Of a stretch of 64,000 nucleotides of DNA, positions 56,339-64,000 are shown in pieces. Positions within the stretch are counted from its first letter, which is position 1. Each line of letters begins with the position of its first letter. The DNA comes from an uncultured Alphaproteobacteria bacterium (lineage in GTDB: Bacteria > Pseudomonadota > Alphaproteobacteria > Thalassobaculales > Thalassobaculaceae): positions 1 through 64,000 of the forward strand of contig CACITD010000006.1 of assembly GCA_902589475.1 (NCBI GenBank), in the 5' to 3' direction. Under the pieces are notes generated by a model, which searched no databases, was not told the origin of the DNA, and saw only the letters and a program-made list of their open reading frames with translations. A program made the position numbers and the translations under genes.

Positions 56339-57223
56339 TTACTTTTGTCTTTCCAAAACAAATTGGGCTAGGGACCTAAGATGGTCCGCTTCCGTACCCC
56401 ATAGTTTTAATGCTTCAATAGACTCGTCTACCAGCAATACCGCCTTATGCCTTGCCTCTTCAACCCCTAATTTTGCTACCAGTGTAGCTTTTTCCATTTT
56501 GGCATCTTGCCCACCAGGTTTTCCGATCGTATCTATGTTTCCTTCTACGTCTAATAAATCATCTACTATTTGAAAAGCTATACCAAATCCATAAGCGTAT
56601 TTTTTGAGTGCATCAAGTTGCAACTTGCTAGCACCACCTAGTATACCGCCAGAAACCATGCAGAACGCAAAAATTTCTCCTGTTTTAAGACCCTGCATTT
56701 GAACTATTTCGTCGACGCACAATTGCTTTCCCTCTGTCACTAAATCTAACATTTGCCCCGCGACCATTCCCCGATGCCCAGCAGCTTTCGCTAGAAAGTT
56801 AACAAGCTGGCATCTTACAGAGCTGTCCTCTGCTGTTAAAGGATCAGACAAAATTTCAAAAGCCAGAGTTAACAATGCATCACCAGCTAGAATTGCCGTT
56901 GCCTCATTGAAATGCTTGTGACAACTTTTTTTCCCTCTTCGAAAATCACTGTCGTCCATTGCGGGCAAGTCGTCGTGAATTAATGAGTAGCTGTGTAAAA
57001 ATTCTACAGCTGAGCCCACCCGGCACGCAACTTCCTCTTTTACACCAAACAGGTTCGAAGATTGAAGCACCATAAATGGTCGTATTTTTTTCCCCTCGCC
57101 AAGCGAACTGTATTTCATAGCGTCGCGCAAGATAGCTTCAGCGCCCACGGCTCCTGGCAGGAGATCCTCCATGGTTTTATTTATCTTAACTGCACAATCT
57201 GCAAGTGCCTTGCTTAAAGTCAT
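56339..57223 (-). CDS. ispA: Geranyl/farnesyl diphosphate synthase IspA
   Basis: A 294-aa trans-isoprenyl diphosphate synthase. The first Asp-rich motif is DDLPAMDD and the second is DDLLD (in FQIVDDLLDVEG). Lys in GEGKKIRPF and the HKHFNE segment fit the substrate-binding sites. It condenses IPP with DMAPP and GPP. In operon with xseB upstream and dxs downstream, the classic xseB-ispA-dxs order. Confidence 0.95.
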   Translation of the reverse strand: MTLSKALADCAVKINKTMEDLLPGAVGAEAILRDAMKYSSLGEGKKIRPFMVLQSSNLFGVKEEVACRVGSAVEFLHSYSLIHDDLPAMDDSDFRRGKKSCHKHFNEATAILAGDALLTLAFEILSDPLTAEDSSVRCQLVNFLAKAAGHRGMVAGQMLDLVTEGKQLCVDEIVQMQGLKTGEIFAFCMVSGGILGGASKLQLDALKKYAYGFGIAFQIVDDLLDVEGNIDTIGKPGGQDAKMEKATLVAKLGVEEARHKAVLLVDESIEALKLWGTEADHLRSLAQFVLERQK

Positions 57224-57252
57224 GAAAATCCTACACTATTCATGAAATAGAG

Positions 57253-57495
57253 TCATTCATCAAAGTCCGTAATCTCTACTGCACCACCTTCTTGAGGCAA
57301 TCTTATTTTTTCTACTTTTAACCGAGCTTCATCCAGTTTGGCCTGACAATGTTTCTTCAATAATGAGCCGCGTTCATATGCTGATATAGCATCCTCTAAT
57401 GATCCCTGACCGTTTTCCAAACGCTCCACGATTTCTTCAAGTTCTTTCAAAGATGCTTCAAAATTTAAATCCTCTATTTTACTTTCTTTACTCAA
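57253..57495 (-). CDS. xseB: Exodeoxyribonuclease VII small subunit XseB
   Basis: An 80-aa helical protein with the family core LNFEASLKELEEIVERLENGQGSLEDAISAYERG and the second helix LLKKHCQAKLDEARLKV. The track ORF begins 17 codons early. The TTG at 57495 is chosen because the perfect AAGGAGG site is five bases upstream and gives the standard length of about 80. It forms exonuclease VII with XseA, which is not in the window. Confidence 0.93.
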   Translation of the reverse strand: MSKESKIEDLNFEASLKELEEIVERLENGQGSLEDAISAYERGSLLKKHCQAKLDEARLKVEKIRLPQEGGAVEITDFDE

Positions 57496-57571
57496 ATTTT
57501 CCTCCTTGAAACTGATAACTACTGAGTTGCTTAACAGAATCCGCAAAGATTTTTATTAGTAGCTTTGACGA

Positions 57572-58501
57572 TTACGCTTGTACCAGTTCCTCCACATGCG
57601 AAGCAACAGATGACGTAAGGGCTAAAAGGTCGTACCCCCCCTCCAAGCTCGATATCAAACGGCCATTTGTGAATTTGTCTGCTACTTCTAAAAGTTGTTT
57701 TGTCACCCAAGCATAGTCACTGTCTTGTAAATTCAATCCGGCAAGCGGATCATTCATGTGAGCGTCAAATCCCGCAGAGACAAGCAGTAAATCGGGCTGA
57801 AACGTCTCCAATTTTGGCAATATAGCGTCTGAGATGGCCGTCCTAAACTCACTACCACCGTCGCCTGCGATCAACGGACAATTTACAATGTTTTCAAATT
57901 CTCCTCTTTCACTCTTTGATCCAGTTCCAGGATATAGAGGCATCTGGTGTGTGGAAGCGAAGAATAAGTTTTGATCTGACCAAAACATTTCTTGAGTGCC
58001 ATTGCCATGGTGAACATCAAAATCAATCACGGCCACACGTTCAACACCGTGTGTTCGCCTAGCATAGGCTGCTGCAATTGCGACCGTGTTGAAAATGCAA
58101 AATCCCATAGCTCGATTTGTTTCGGCATGGTGTCCAGGCGGCCTCACCGCACAAAAAGCATTTTTTGATTCGCCCAAAACTACTGCGTCTACAGCAGAAC
58201 AAGCTGCCCCAACCGCCCTGAGAGCGGCTTCCAAAGATCCCGGAGATAGACATGTATCTGCATCTAGCCTCGTGATCCCAGATGAAGGTACACTGGCCAC
58301 AATTTGATCTATATATTTTTGAGGATGCATTAATCCAATACAATCAAGCGCTGCTCTTTCCGCATCTCGCCTCACGAGGCTACCGTAAAATCCTTCTCGT
58401 TTAAGCGCTTGTTCTACAGCATCCATACGAGCTGGCCTCTCCGGATGTCCTTCTCCCATATTATGCCCTAGGCAGCCTGGGTGACTAAATACTATGGTCA
58501 T
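57572..58501 (-). CDS. Histone deacetylase family protein (class II HDAC-like)
   Basis: A 309-aa zinc hydrolase. FSHPGCLGHNMGEGHPERPARM is the N-terminal family motif, RPPGHHAETNRAMGFCIFNTVAIAA carries the active-site His pair, DFDVHHGNGTQEMFW supplies the Asp/His zinc ligands, and SAGFDAHMNDPLA the last Asp. It precedes xseB-ispA-dxs, an order also known from Rhodospirillales. The substrate may be an acetylpolyamine or acetyl-Lys. The ATG at 58501 is preferred to the track TTG. A homologue lies at 34308. Confidence 0.9.
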   Translation of the reverse strand: MTIVFSHPGCLGHNMGEGHPERPARMDAVEQALKREGFYGSLVRRDAERAALDCIGLMHPQKYIDQIVASVPSSGITRLDADTCLSPGSLEAALRAVGAACSAVDAVVLGESKNAFCAVRPPGHHAETNRAMGFCIFNTVAIAAAYARRTHGVERVAVIDFDVHHGNGTQEMFWSDQNLFFASTHQMPLYPGTGSKSERGEFENIVNCPLIAGDGGSEFRTAISDAILPKLETFQPDLLLVSAGFDAHMNDPLAGLNLQDSDYAWVTKQLLEVADKFTNGRLISSLEGGYDLLALTSSVASHVEELVQA

Positions 58502-58769
58502 TTTAAAGCTCAACAAAACATTTTTCTTACATTAACCTAAGTGCCACTATTTTTCAAAAAATAGGAAAATTATAATTTTATACTTTACAAGGAATAGAAA
58601 TAGTGGCTTATCCCCAACAACCATTCTTGTGTTCAGTAAAAAAATCTTGTTTAGACAGCACGTATCGAACCTTCTAAAGTCAACACCATTTAAACCAAAC
58701 TTAAATCTACTTCGTAAATGTCAAGACATAAAGAGTTTACCCGACAATAAAGTTTGGGAGGGGGAGTTA

Positions 58770-59930
58770 GTGACTCATTCTTATAATTTTAACAAATTGG
58801 AACAGCATAAAGCTCGCCAAAGTTTAAAATTAGGTCATGACCTTTTCATTTTTCTTGCACTGTCAGCCATTGCGTTTTTTTACATCGAAACCACCCGCGC
58901 GGAGCAACGATCTAGTCCTGTTTTTACGGATAAGGTAATCCTAGAACCTATGTCTCAAACTATGCCAGTATTGGGTAGGGTTGTAACCAACCAGTCCGGT
59001 ATCGTTGCAACACGAATTGCAGAACGGATAGAAAAACTAGAAGTAAGAATCGGTGACCGAGTAAAGAAAGGCGCAATCTTGGCGCGACTTTCATCAGATC
59101 AACTACGGCAGTCACTCCGACTTAAAAAGGCTGAGCTCAGCAGAGCAAAGGCAATAGGAGAAAAAAGTAACGCCGAATTCAAAAAAAAGGAACAAGCGAG
59201 GCAGCGCATTATTGCTCTTCGAGGGTCAACGGCATTCCGACAAGATAGAGATCAGAATAGCCAGCGTGACCTTGAGATGGCTGCTGGATCACTAAAAGAA
59301 GCGGAAGCAGAAGTGGCACGCGCAGAAGCGGCGTTAAATATGGCACAACAATTTTTGAGAGACACTCTCATAAAAGCTCCTTATTCAGGCATTATCATTT
59401 CCACACATATCGTTCCTGGAAGTTATACCAGAACAGGTGACCCAATCGTTACAATGCTTAATGATGATGATCTTGAAATAGAAGCTGACATACCAACAGT
59501 ACGTGCACTCAACTTGGTTCCAAACATGAAGGTTCAAGGAAAATTACAGAACGAAGTTCTTTTCGAAGCCTCTCTTCGCACAGTTATCCCTCAGGAAAAT
59601 ATGCAAACGCGTACTTTAGCGGCTCGCTTTACCTTGGATGCGAGTTCCAAACGAATAAGAATAGTCGGGAATCAATCAGTAACACTCGACATTCCAATAG
59701 GAACTTCAACACGCATCACCACCGTACACAAGGATGCCATTCTTATAAATAAAGGTAATAAGAATGTGTACGTTCTAAAAAATAATAAGGCAGTTAAAAA
59801 GGTAATCAAAATAGGTCGGTCAGTTGGAGAGCGCTTCGAAGTAATAGAAGGCCTAAGACCTGGAGATATAACTATCACTCGCGGAAATGAGAGACTAAGG
59901 CCTGGTGAAATTGTTAAACCTGTAAATTAG
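58770..59930 (+). CDS. RND efflux periplasmic adaptor (membrane fusion) protein
   Basis: A protein of about 386 aa. One TM helix (about 25-45) anchors it; then come the lipoyl/beta-barrel pattern ESVATRIAERIEKLEVRIGDRVKKGAIL-like region (VATRIAERIEKLEVRIGDRV), a coiled-coil hairpin rich in Lys, Arg and Glu, and the second lipoyl half APYSGIIISTHIVPGSYTRTGDPIV. The track begins 47 codons earlier. I choose the GTG at 58770 because GGGAGGGGGAG sits just upstream. It links the RND pump encoded next to an outer-membrane factor that is not in the window. Confidence 0.88.
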   Translation: MTHSYNFNKLEQHKARQSLKLGHDLFIFLALSAIAFFYIETTRAEQRSSPVFTDKVILEPMSQTMPVLGRVVTNQSGIVATRIAERIEKLEVRIGDRVKKGAILARLSSDQLRQSLRLKKAELSRAKAIGEKSNAEFKKKEQARQRIIALRGSTAFRQDRDQNSQRDLEMAAGSLKEAEAEVARAEAALNMAQQFLRDTLIKAPYSGIIISTHIVPGSYTRTGDPIVTMLNDDDLEIEADIPTVRALNLVPNMKVQGKLQNEVLFEASLRTVIPQENMQTRTLAARFTLDASSKRIRIVGNQSVTLDIPIGTSTRITTVHKDAILINKGNKNVYVLKNNKAVKKVIKIGRSVGERFEVIEGLRPGDITITRGNERLRPGEIVKPVN

Positions 59931-59939
59931 GGCTTACAT

Positions 59940-62900
59940 ATGGACCGTCTTATTAACGTATCTATCGAAAGACCAATAGCAGTAATCGCCGCTGTTTTAA
60001 TGGTCATAATGTTTGGATTCGTCGCCTTAGAAACCATTCCCATTCAATTAACGCCAGACGTGAATAGACCTGTTATTACGGTAACAACTCAATGGCCTGG
60101 AGCCGCACCTGCAGAGGTTGAGCGCGAAGTTGTAAATAGACAAGAGAAAGAACTCAAAGGTATAGAGGGACTAGAGTCTATAGTCAGTCGCTCAGAAACT
60201 GGGCGGGCCCGAGTAACGCTAGAGTTTTCTGTTGGCCAAGACATGACAAAAGCAGTGCTTCTTGTATCCAATAGGTTAGATCGTGTAGGGAACTATCCAG
60301 CAGAAGTAAACGAACCATCCTTAAACACAGCCGGGTCAGAAGACAATGCCATCGCATGGCTGATACTAAGAAAGCTAGAAGGCAACGAAACCGAAATTCA
60401 TAAATATTATGATCTCGCAAATGATTTCATAAAAGATCGGTTAGAACGAGTAAAAGGGATATCAGAGGTCCGCGTTTATGGCGGCGCAGAGCGGGAAATG
60501 CAAATAATCGTTAACCCGGAGAGCCTTGCACGTTACAAACTAACTATCCCAGATATTTTGAATACACTTCGGATGGCGAATGCATCCATTTCTGCCGGGG
60601 CGGTAGATGAGGGTAAACGTCGTTATGTAGTAAGAACAGAGGGAGACTTTGAAAGTATACGCTCTGTAAAAAATGTCGTCCTCAAGTCTACTAAAGATAT
60701 AACCTCCGGCCGCATCACCAGAGTTAAAGTCGAAGATATAGCTGATGTAATCTTCGATTACAAAAAACCAGTATCAAGAATAAGGATGATGGGAGAACCG
60801 GCCATAGCTCTTCCGGTCTATAGAGAAACTGGGGCAAACGTCATAGAAGTGATGCGAGGAATAAGAAGTGCAGTCAAGGACATTAATAGAAACTTTTTAG
60901 CAGCTGAGAAACTAGTTTTGACCCAAGTTTATGACGAAACAACGTACATAGACTCCGCCATTAATCTTGTTCAACAAAACATCTATATTGGAGGAACTCT
61001 AGCAGCAATAGTCCTGCTTCTTTTTCTTCGCAGTGGCTCGGCCACGCTAGTCATTTCACTTGCAATTCCAGTATCAATAGTAGGATCTTTTGTTGCGATG
61101 GCAGTTCTAGGCCGATCGATTAATGTCATATCTCTTGCGGGCCTTGCCTTTGCCATAGGCATGGTTGTGGACGCAGCTATTGTTGTCCTGGAAAATATAT
61201 TTCGCTTTCGGCAACAGGGACTCCCTATCACTAGGGCCGCTTTTGAGGGTGCAAATCAGGTTTGGGGAGCTGTTTTAGTTTCAGCATTAACAACAGTGAT
61301 GGCATTCATACCAATTCTAATAATGGAATTAGAAGTCGGTCAATTATTCAGAGATATTGCTGTTGCAATATCGGTAGCTGTTTTATTGTCGTTGATCGTT
61401 TCCGTCACGGTAATACCGGCACTTGCAAGTAGATTATTAAAAGGCAACGTTCAGGAAATAACGACGAAACGCCGTATCAATTTGATAGATCATTCTGCAT
61501 CGATATTTGTAAGATATGTTCTAAACTTCACCCGCGCCGTGACGAATAATCGTGTGATGGCCGCGAGTGCTGTAACATCTGTGCTGCTCGTTTCAGGCGT
61601 CATTACCACTCTTCTCCTTCCAAAACTTGATTATTTACCAGACGGCAATCGTAATCTAATTATTGGCTACGTGATGCCTCCTTCGGGCTATAACTTAAAA
61701 ACTATGACAGAAATTGCAACTAAGTCTGAGAAAGCGACTGAGCCACTATGGGACATCGAGGGAAAAGACAAAAAAGTTTCATTCGATCAACCGTCGATCC
61801 AACGATTTTTTTTCGCGGCCTTTCGAGCCAATGCGATTATTGGCGCCGTAGCCACCGACCCATCTAGGATTGATGACTTAATACCAATTCTCGAGCGGTC
61901 ACTTTATTCAGAACCAAAAACTTTTGCCATAATGAGAAAAAGATCAATTTTTGGCCGAGGTATTGGGGGTTCGAGATCAATTGACCTTGACGTCTCCGGA
62001 GGAAACCTGGAAGAAATAATTGCGATTGCTCAAAGAGCAGCGGGCAAACTCGGCAAGGTTCTTCCTCGACGAGAGGGTACTCGGATGAGGCCTCGACCAT
62101 CTTTGAGTCTAGGTGCTCCAGAAATACGGGTAAAACCTAATCCAACCTTTATAGCTGATAATAAACTCTCTTCTAGGGGATTGGGACTGACACTCGACGC
62201 ATTTAATGATGGATTGAGGGTAGCCGAAATAACAGTGGAGGGAGAGCGCCTTGATCTAACTATAAAAGGCCCAACTGATCATATCCGCTCAACTCAAAGT
62301 ATAGAGGACCTTCCCATTGCAACAACGGATGGCAGAATTATACCAACGAGTTCACTAGCTGATATAGAAATCACAAGAGGTCCCAGTGAAATAAGACACA
62401 AAGAACAGTTGAGAACCATCACTTTACAGATAAATCCTCCCACGACTATGGCGCTAGAAACAGCCATGGAAAAGATACAGTTGTTTGTAATAAATGAGTT
62501 AAGAAATGAGGGTGTTCCCAACACAGTAAAACTTGAACTTTCAGGAACAGCAGACAAGCTAACCGAGACTTGGGATGAAATGGTATTAGACCTTTTAATT
62601 GCTCTGGTTATTGTCTATCTCGTAATGGCTGTTTTATTTGAGAGTTTTCTGTATCCACTAATTATCATTTTTTCAGTTCCTTTGGCCGCTGCAGGGGGCG
62701 TAATTGGATTAGTTATCTTAAGTTTATTCCAGCACCAAAATTTGGATATGTTAACGCTTTTGGGTTTTGTAATTCTTGTAGGAATTGTGGTTAATAACGC
62801 TATTTTGCTTGTCCATCAAACTCTTCATCAATTCCGGTCAGAGGGTTTGAGCGAAACAGACGCCATAATTGAAGCTACACGAAACAGAATAAGACCTATT

Positions 62901-63107
62901 TTCATGTCAACCCTCACCAGTGTTTTAGGCATGATGCCGCTGGTTCTTTTTCCGGGGGCTGGCGCAGAATTATATAGGGGTTTGGGGTCCGTTGTTATAG
63001 GTGGATTAATGCTATCGGCGGTTCTGACGCTGATAATTATACCATCCTTATTATCAATTTTTATGGTTCCTATTGAAAAGTATAATAAAAAGCAGCACGT
63101 GATATAA
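59940..63107 (+). CDS. RND family efflux transporter permease (AcrB/MexB-like)
   Basis: A 1055-aa inner-membrane transporter with the duplicated 12-TM layout: TM1 (about 12-30), a large periplasmic porter domain, TM2-6 (LAAIVLLLFLRSGSATLVISLAIPVSIVGSF ...), then the second half. The TM4 region reads GMVVDAAIVVLEN, so only one of the usual two Asp residues is kept. The TM10 region VGIVVNNAILLVHQ lacks the AcrB Lys. These changes occur in other HAE1-type pumps, so it is probably active but with a different proton relay. Nine bases after the adaptor. Substrate unknown. Confidence 0.93.
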   Translation: MDRLINVSIERPIAVIAAVLMVIMFGFVALETIPIQLTPDVNRPVITVTTQWPGAAPAEVEREVVNRQEKELKGIEGLESIVSRSETGRARVTLEFSVGQDMTKAVLLVSNRLDRVGNYPAEVNEPSLNTAGSEDNAIAWLILRKLEGNETEIHKYYDLANDFIKDRLERVKGISEVRVYGGAEREMQIIVNPESLARYKLTIPDILNTLRMANASISAGAVDEGKRRYVVRTEGDFESIRSVKNVVLKSTKDITSGRITRVKVEDIADVIFDYKKPVSRIRMMGEPAIALPVYRETGANVIEVMRGIRSAVKDINRNFLAAEKLVLTQVYDETTYIDSAINLVQQNIYIGGTLAAIVLLLFLRSGSATLVISLAIPVSIVGSFVAMAVLGRSINVISLAGLAFAIGMVVDAAIVVLENIFRFRQQGLPITRAAFEGANQVWGAVLVSALTTVMAFIPILIMELEVGQLFRDIAVAISVAVLLSLIVSVTVIPALASRLLKGNVQEITTKRRINLIDHSASIFVRYVLNFTRAVTNNRVMAASAVTSVLLVSGVITTLLLPKLDYLPDGNRNLIIGYVMPPSGYNLKTMTEIATKSEKATEPLWDIEGKDKKVSFDQPSIQRFFFAAFRANAIIGAVATDPSRIDDLIPILERSLYSEPKTFAIMRKRSIFGRGIGGSRSIDLDVSGGNLEEIIAIAQRAAGKLGKVLPRREGTRMRPRPSLSLGAPEIRVKPNPTFIADNKLSSRGLGLTLDAFNDGLRVAEITVEGERLDLTIKGPTDHIRSTQSIEDLPIATTDGRIIPTSSLADIEITRGPSEIRHKEQLRTITLQINPPTTMALETAMEKIQLFVINELRNEGVPNTVKLELSGTADKLTETWDEMVLDLLIALVIVYLVMAVLFESFLYPLIIIFSVPLAAAGGVIGLVILSLFQHQNLDMLTLLGFVILVGIVVNNAILLVHQTLHQFRSEGLSETDAIIEATRNRIRPIFMSTLTSVLGMMPLVLFPGAGAELYRGLGSVVIGGLMLSAVLTLIIIPSLLSIFMVPIEKYNKKQHVI

Positions 63108-63128
63108 AAGCAGTTTACGAAGTTGTTT

Positions 63129-64000
63129 TTAGTTATCCTCGGCTTGAATTCCCGGGTAACAATTAATTGGGGTCTTCAAATAGGAAATGCCATTCCTCTC
63201 AACCTCAGGAAGCCTCCCTGCCCTCATATTAATTTGGATCGAAGGGATAATCATTTTAGGTAAACTGAGCCCAGCATCCCGCGCTTCTCGGACCGAGACG
63301 AACTCGGAAATTTGAACACCATCATTAATGTGAATATTCTCTTCTTTTTGTTTTTCAATTGTCGTTTCCCACGCGATTGGGCGGCCGCCCGGTCCATAGT
63401 CATGACCAACGAAAACTTTTGTCGACTTTGGCAGTTGCAATAATCTTTGAGCAGAAGAATATAAATCTCGAGCACTGCCACCTGGAAAGTCACATCTTGC
63501 TGTTCCAAAGTCTGGCATGAAAATACTATCACCAACGAAAAGCATATTTTCTATTAAAAAGCTGTTACAAGCGGGTGTATGGCCAGGCGTTGGAATAACT
63601 TCTATTGTCACATCACCGAAAGGCAAGATTTGATCAGGTTCTAGTAAACAATCAAATTCCGAGCCATCAAAACTGGGACAAGGTGCGTCATTATAAATTT
63701 TTGAAAAAATTTGTTGAACTTCTTTGATTCGAGAACCTATAGCTATGGTCCCACCAAGCTCCGATTTCAGATATTGCGCCCCAGTCACATGATCTGCATG
63801 CACATGGGTTTCCAATATCCATTGTAACTTATAATTGAAATCATTTATGACATTTTCGATTTGACGGCAAAAACTGAAGTCCAGTTCACCTGTCAAAATA
63901 TTGAAGTCTGCTGCTGGGTCTATAATTGCAGCTAGGCCGGAGGACTTTTCTAACAAAAGATATGTTATTGTCGAGGAAGCTTCGTGAACAAACGCTTGAA
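63129..64000 (-). CDS. Metallo-beta-lactamase-fold hydrolase, persulfide dioxygenase/glyoxalase II-like (5' truncated by window)
   Basis: The start is outside the window. The frame stays open from the track start at 63956 to the right edge and reads QAFVHEASSTITYLL upstream of it, matching the start of this family. Metal-binding THVHADHVTGAQYL is the main signature; a later His in PTPGHTP, Asp in LFVGDSIFMPDFG and His in FVGHDYGPGG complete the centre. Such proteins (Blh/ETHE1-like) may oxidise glutathione persulfide or hydrolyse thioesters. The gene converges on the RND permease. Confidence 0.85.
   Translation of the reverse strand, partial: QAFVHEASSTITYLLLEKSSGLAAIIDPAADFNILTGELDFSFCRQIENVINDFNYKLQWILETHVHADHVTGAQYLKSELGGTIAIGSRIKEVQQIFSKIYNDAPCPSFDGSEFDCLLEPDQILPFGDVTIEVIPTPGHTPACNSFLIENMLFVGDSIFMPDFGTARCDFPGGSARDLYSSAQRLLQLPKSTKVFVGHDYGPGGRPIAWETTIEKQKEENIHINDGVQISEFVSVREARDAGLSLPKMIIPSIQINMRAGRLPEVERNGISYLKTPINCYPGIQAEDN

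Noticed and set aside
1-64000. CRISPR arrays, tRNA/rRNA genes, insertion sequences, prophage genes
   Set aside because: Reading for regular repeat-spacer units, transposase motifs, integrase motifs and cloverleaf-like stems found none; a dedicated search (tRNAscan-SE or Infernal) would be needed to exclude tRNAs and small RNAs fully.

Overview
The window is a gene-dense, AT-rich stretch of a Gram-negative bacterial chromosome, by eye roughly 40% G+C. Three things suggest an alphaproteobacterium. There is a GTTC-N7-GTTC element of the alphaproteobacterial LexA type at imuB. The block HDAC-like/xseB/ispA/dxs/tlyA and the block 17-kDa-antigen-like lipoprotein/dnaJ-like/pdxH ... fabI/aroC are gene orders I know from Rhodospirillales and Rhizobiales. 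The metabolic set (hydantoinase, N-carbamoylase, AtuA/DUF4387, PhyH, polyamine ABC importer) fits a free-living, probably aquatic heterotroph. The species cannot be named from the sequence alone. No rRNA, tRNA, CRISPR array, transposase or prophage was recognised.

Layout. 1-9 kb: ketopantoate-reductase-like enzyme, glutathione transferase, two alpha/beta hydrolases flanking a CurA-type oxidoreductase, class III aminotransferase, SIS-domain sugar isomerase, enoyl-CoA hydratase and a CobW metallochaperone. 9-15 kb: cytochrome c, CueR-like regulator, flavin reductase, a hydantoinase/N-carbamoylase pair, a divergent FAD amine oxidase, then moaA. moaA sits behind a near-consensus promoter whose start site lies in a ModE-type operator. 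15.9-18.5 kb: a PhyH/HpaI-aldolase/cupin operon. 18.6-24.4 kb: the imuB-dnaE2 mutasome with a LexA-like box, then a djlA-like gene broken by a frameshift and an in-frame stop. 24.6-35.4 kb: D-lactate dehydrogenase, hydrolase, FAH-family enzyme, an atypical flagellin, LLM oxidoreductase, a glutaredoxin-DinB fusion, AtuA/DUF4387/small ORF/YggT, folD and an acetylpolyamine-deacetylase-like protein. 35.4-44.7 kb: thpR, tesA with its divergent YbbA/YbbP-type ABC system, argG, a second cytochrome c, dnaJ-like, lipoprotein, pdxH. 44.8-50.7 kb: SDR, PadR-like regulator and a potABCD-like importer. 51-64 kb: fabI, aroC, FliL-like protein, tlyA, dxs, ispA, xseB, a second HDAC-family protein, an RND pump (adaptor plus permease) and a window-truncated metallo-beta-lactamase-fold hydrolase.

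How the genes relate. Several are linked by polyamine chemistry: the potABCD-like importer, two HDAC-family (acetylpolyamine-type) hydrolases, a PuuB-like oxidase and a class III aminotransferase. This is inference, because they are scattered rather than in one operon. The most specific regulatory readings are the ModE-like site at moaA and the LexA-like site at imuB. I see no single unmistakable novel system. The best candidates for undescribed biology are the AtuA-DUF4387-59-aa ORF-YggT chain, the glutaredoxin-DinB fusion, the PhyH-aldolase-cupin operon, and an importer placed inside an otherwise conserved core block.
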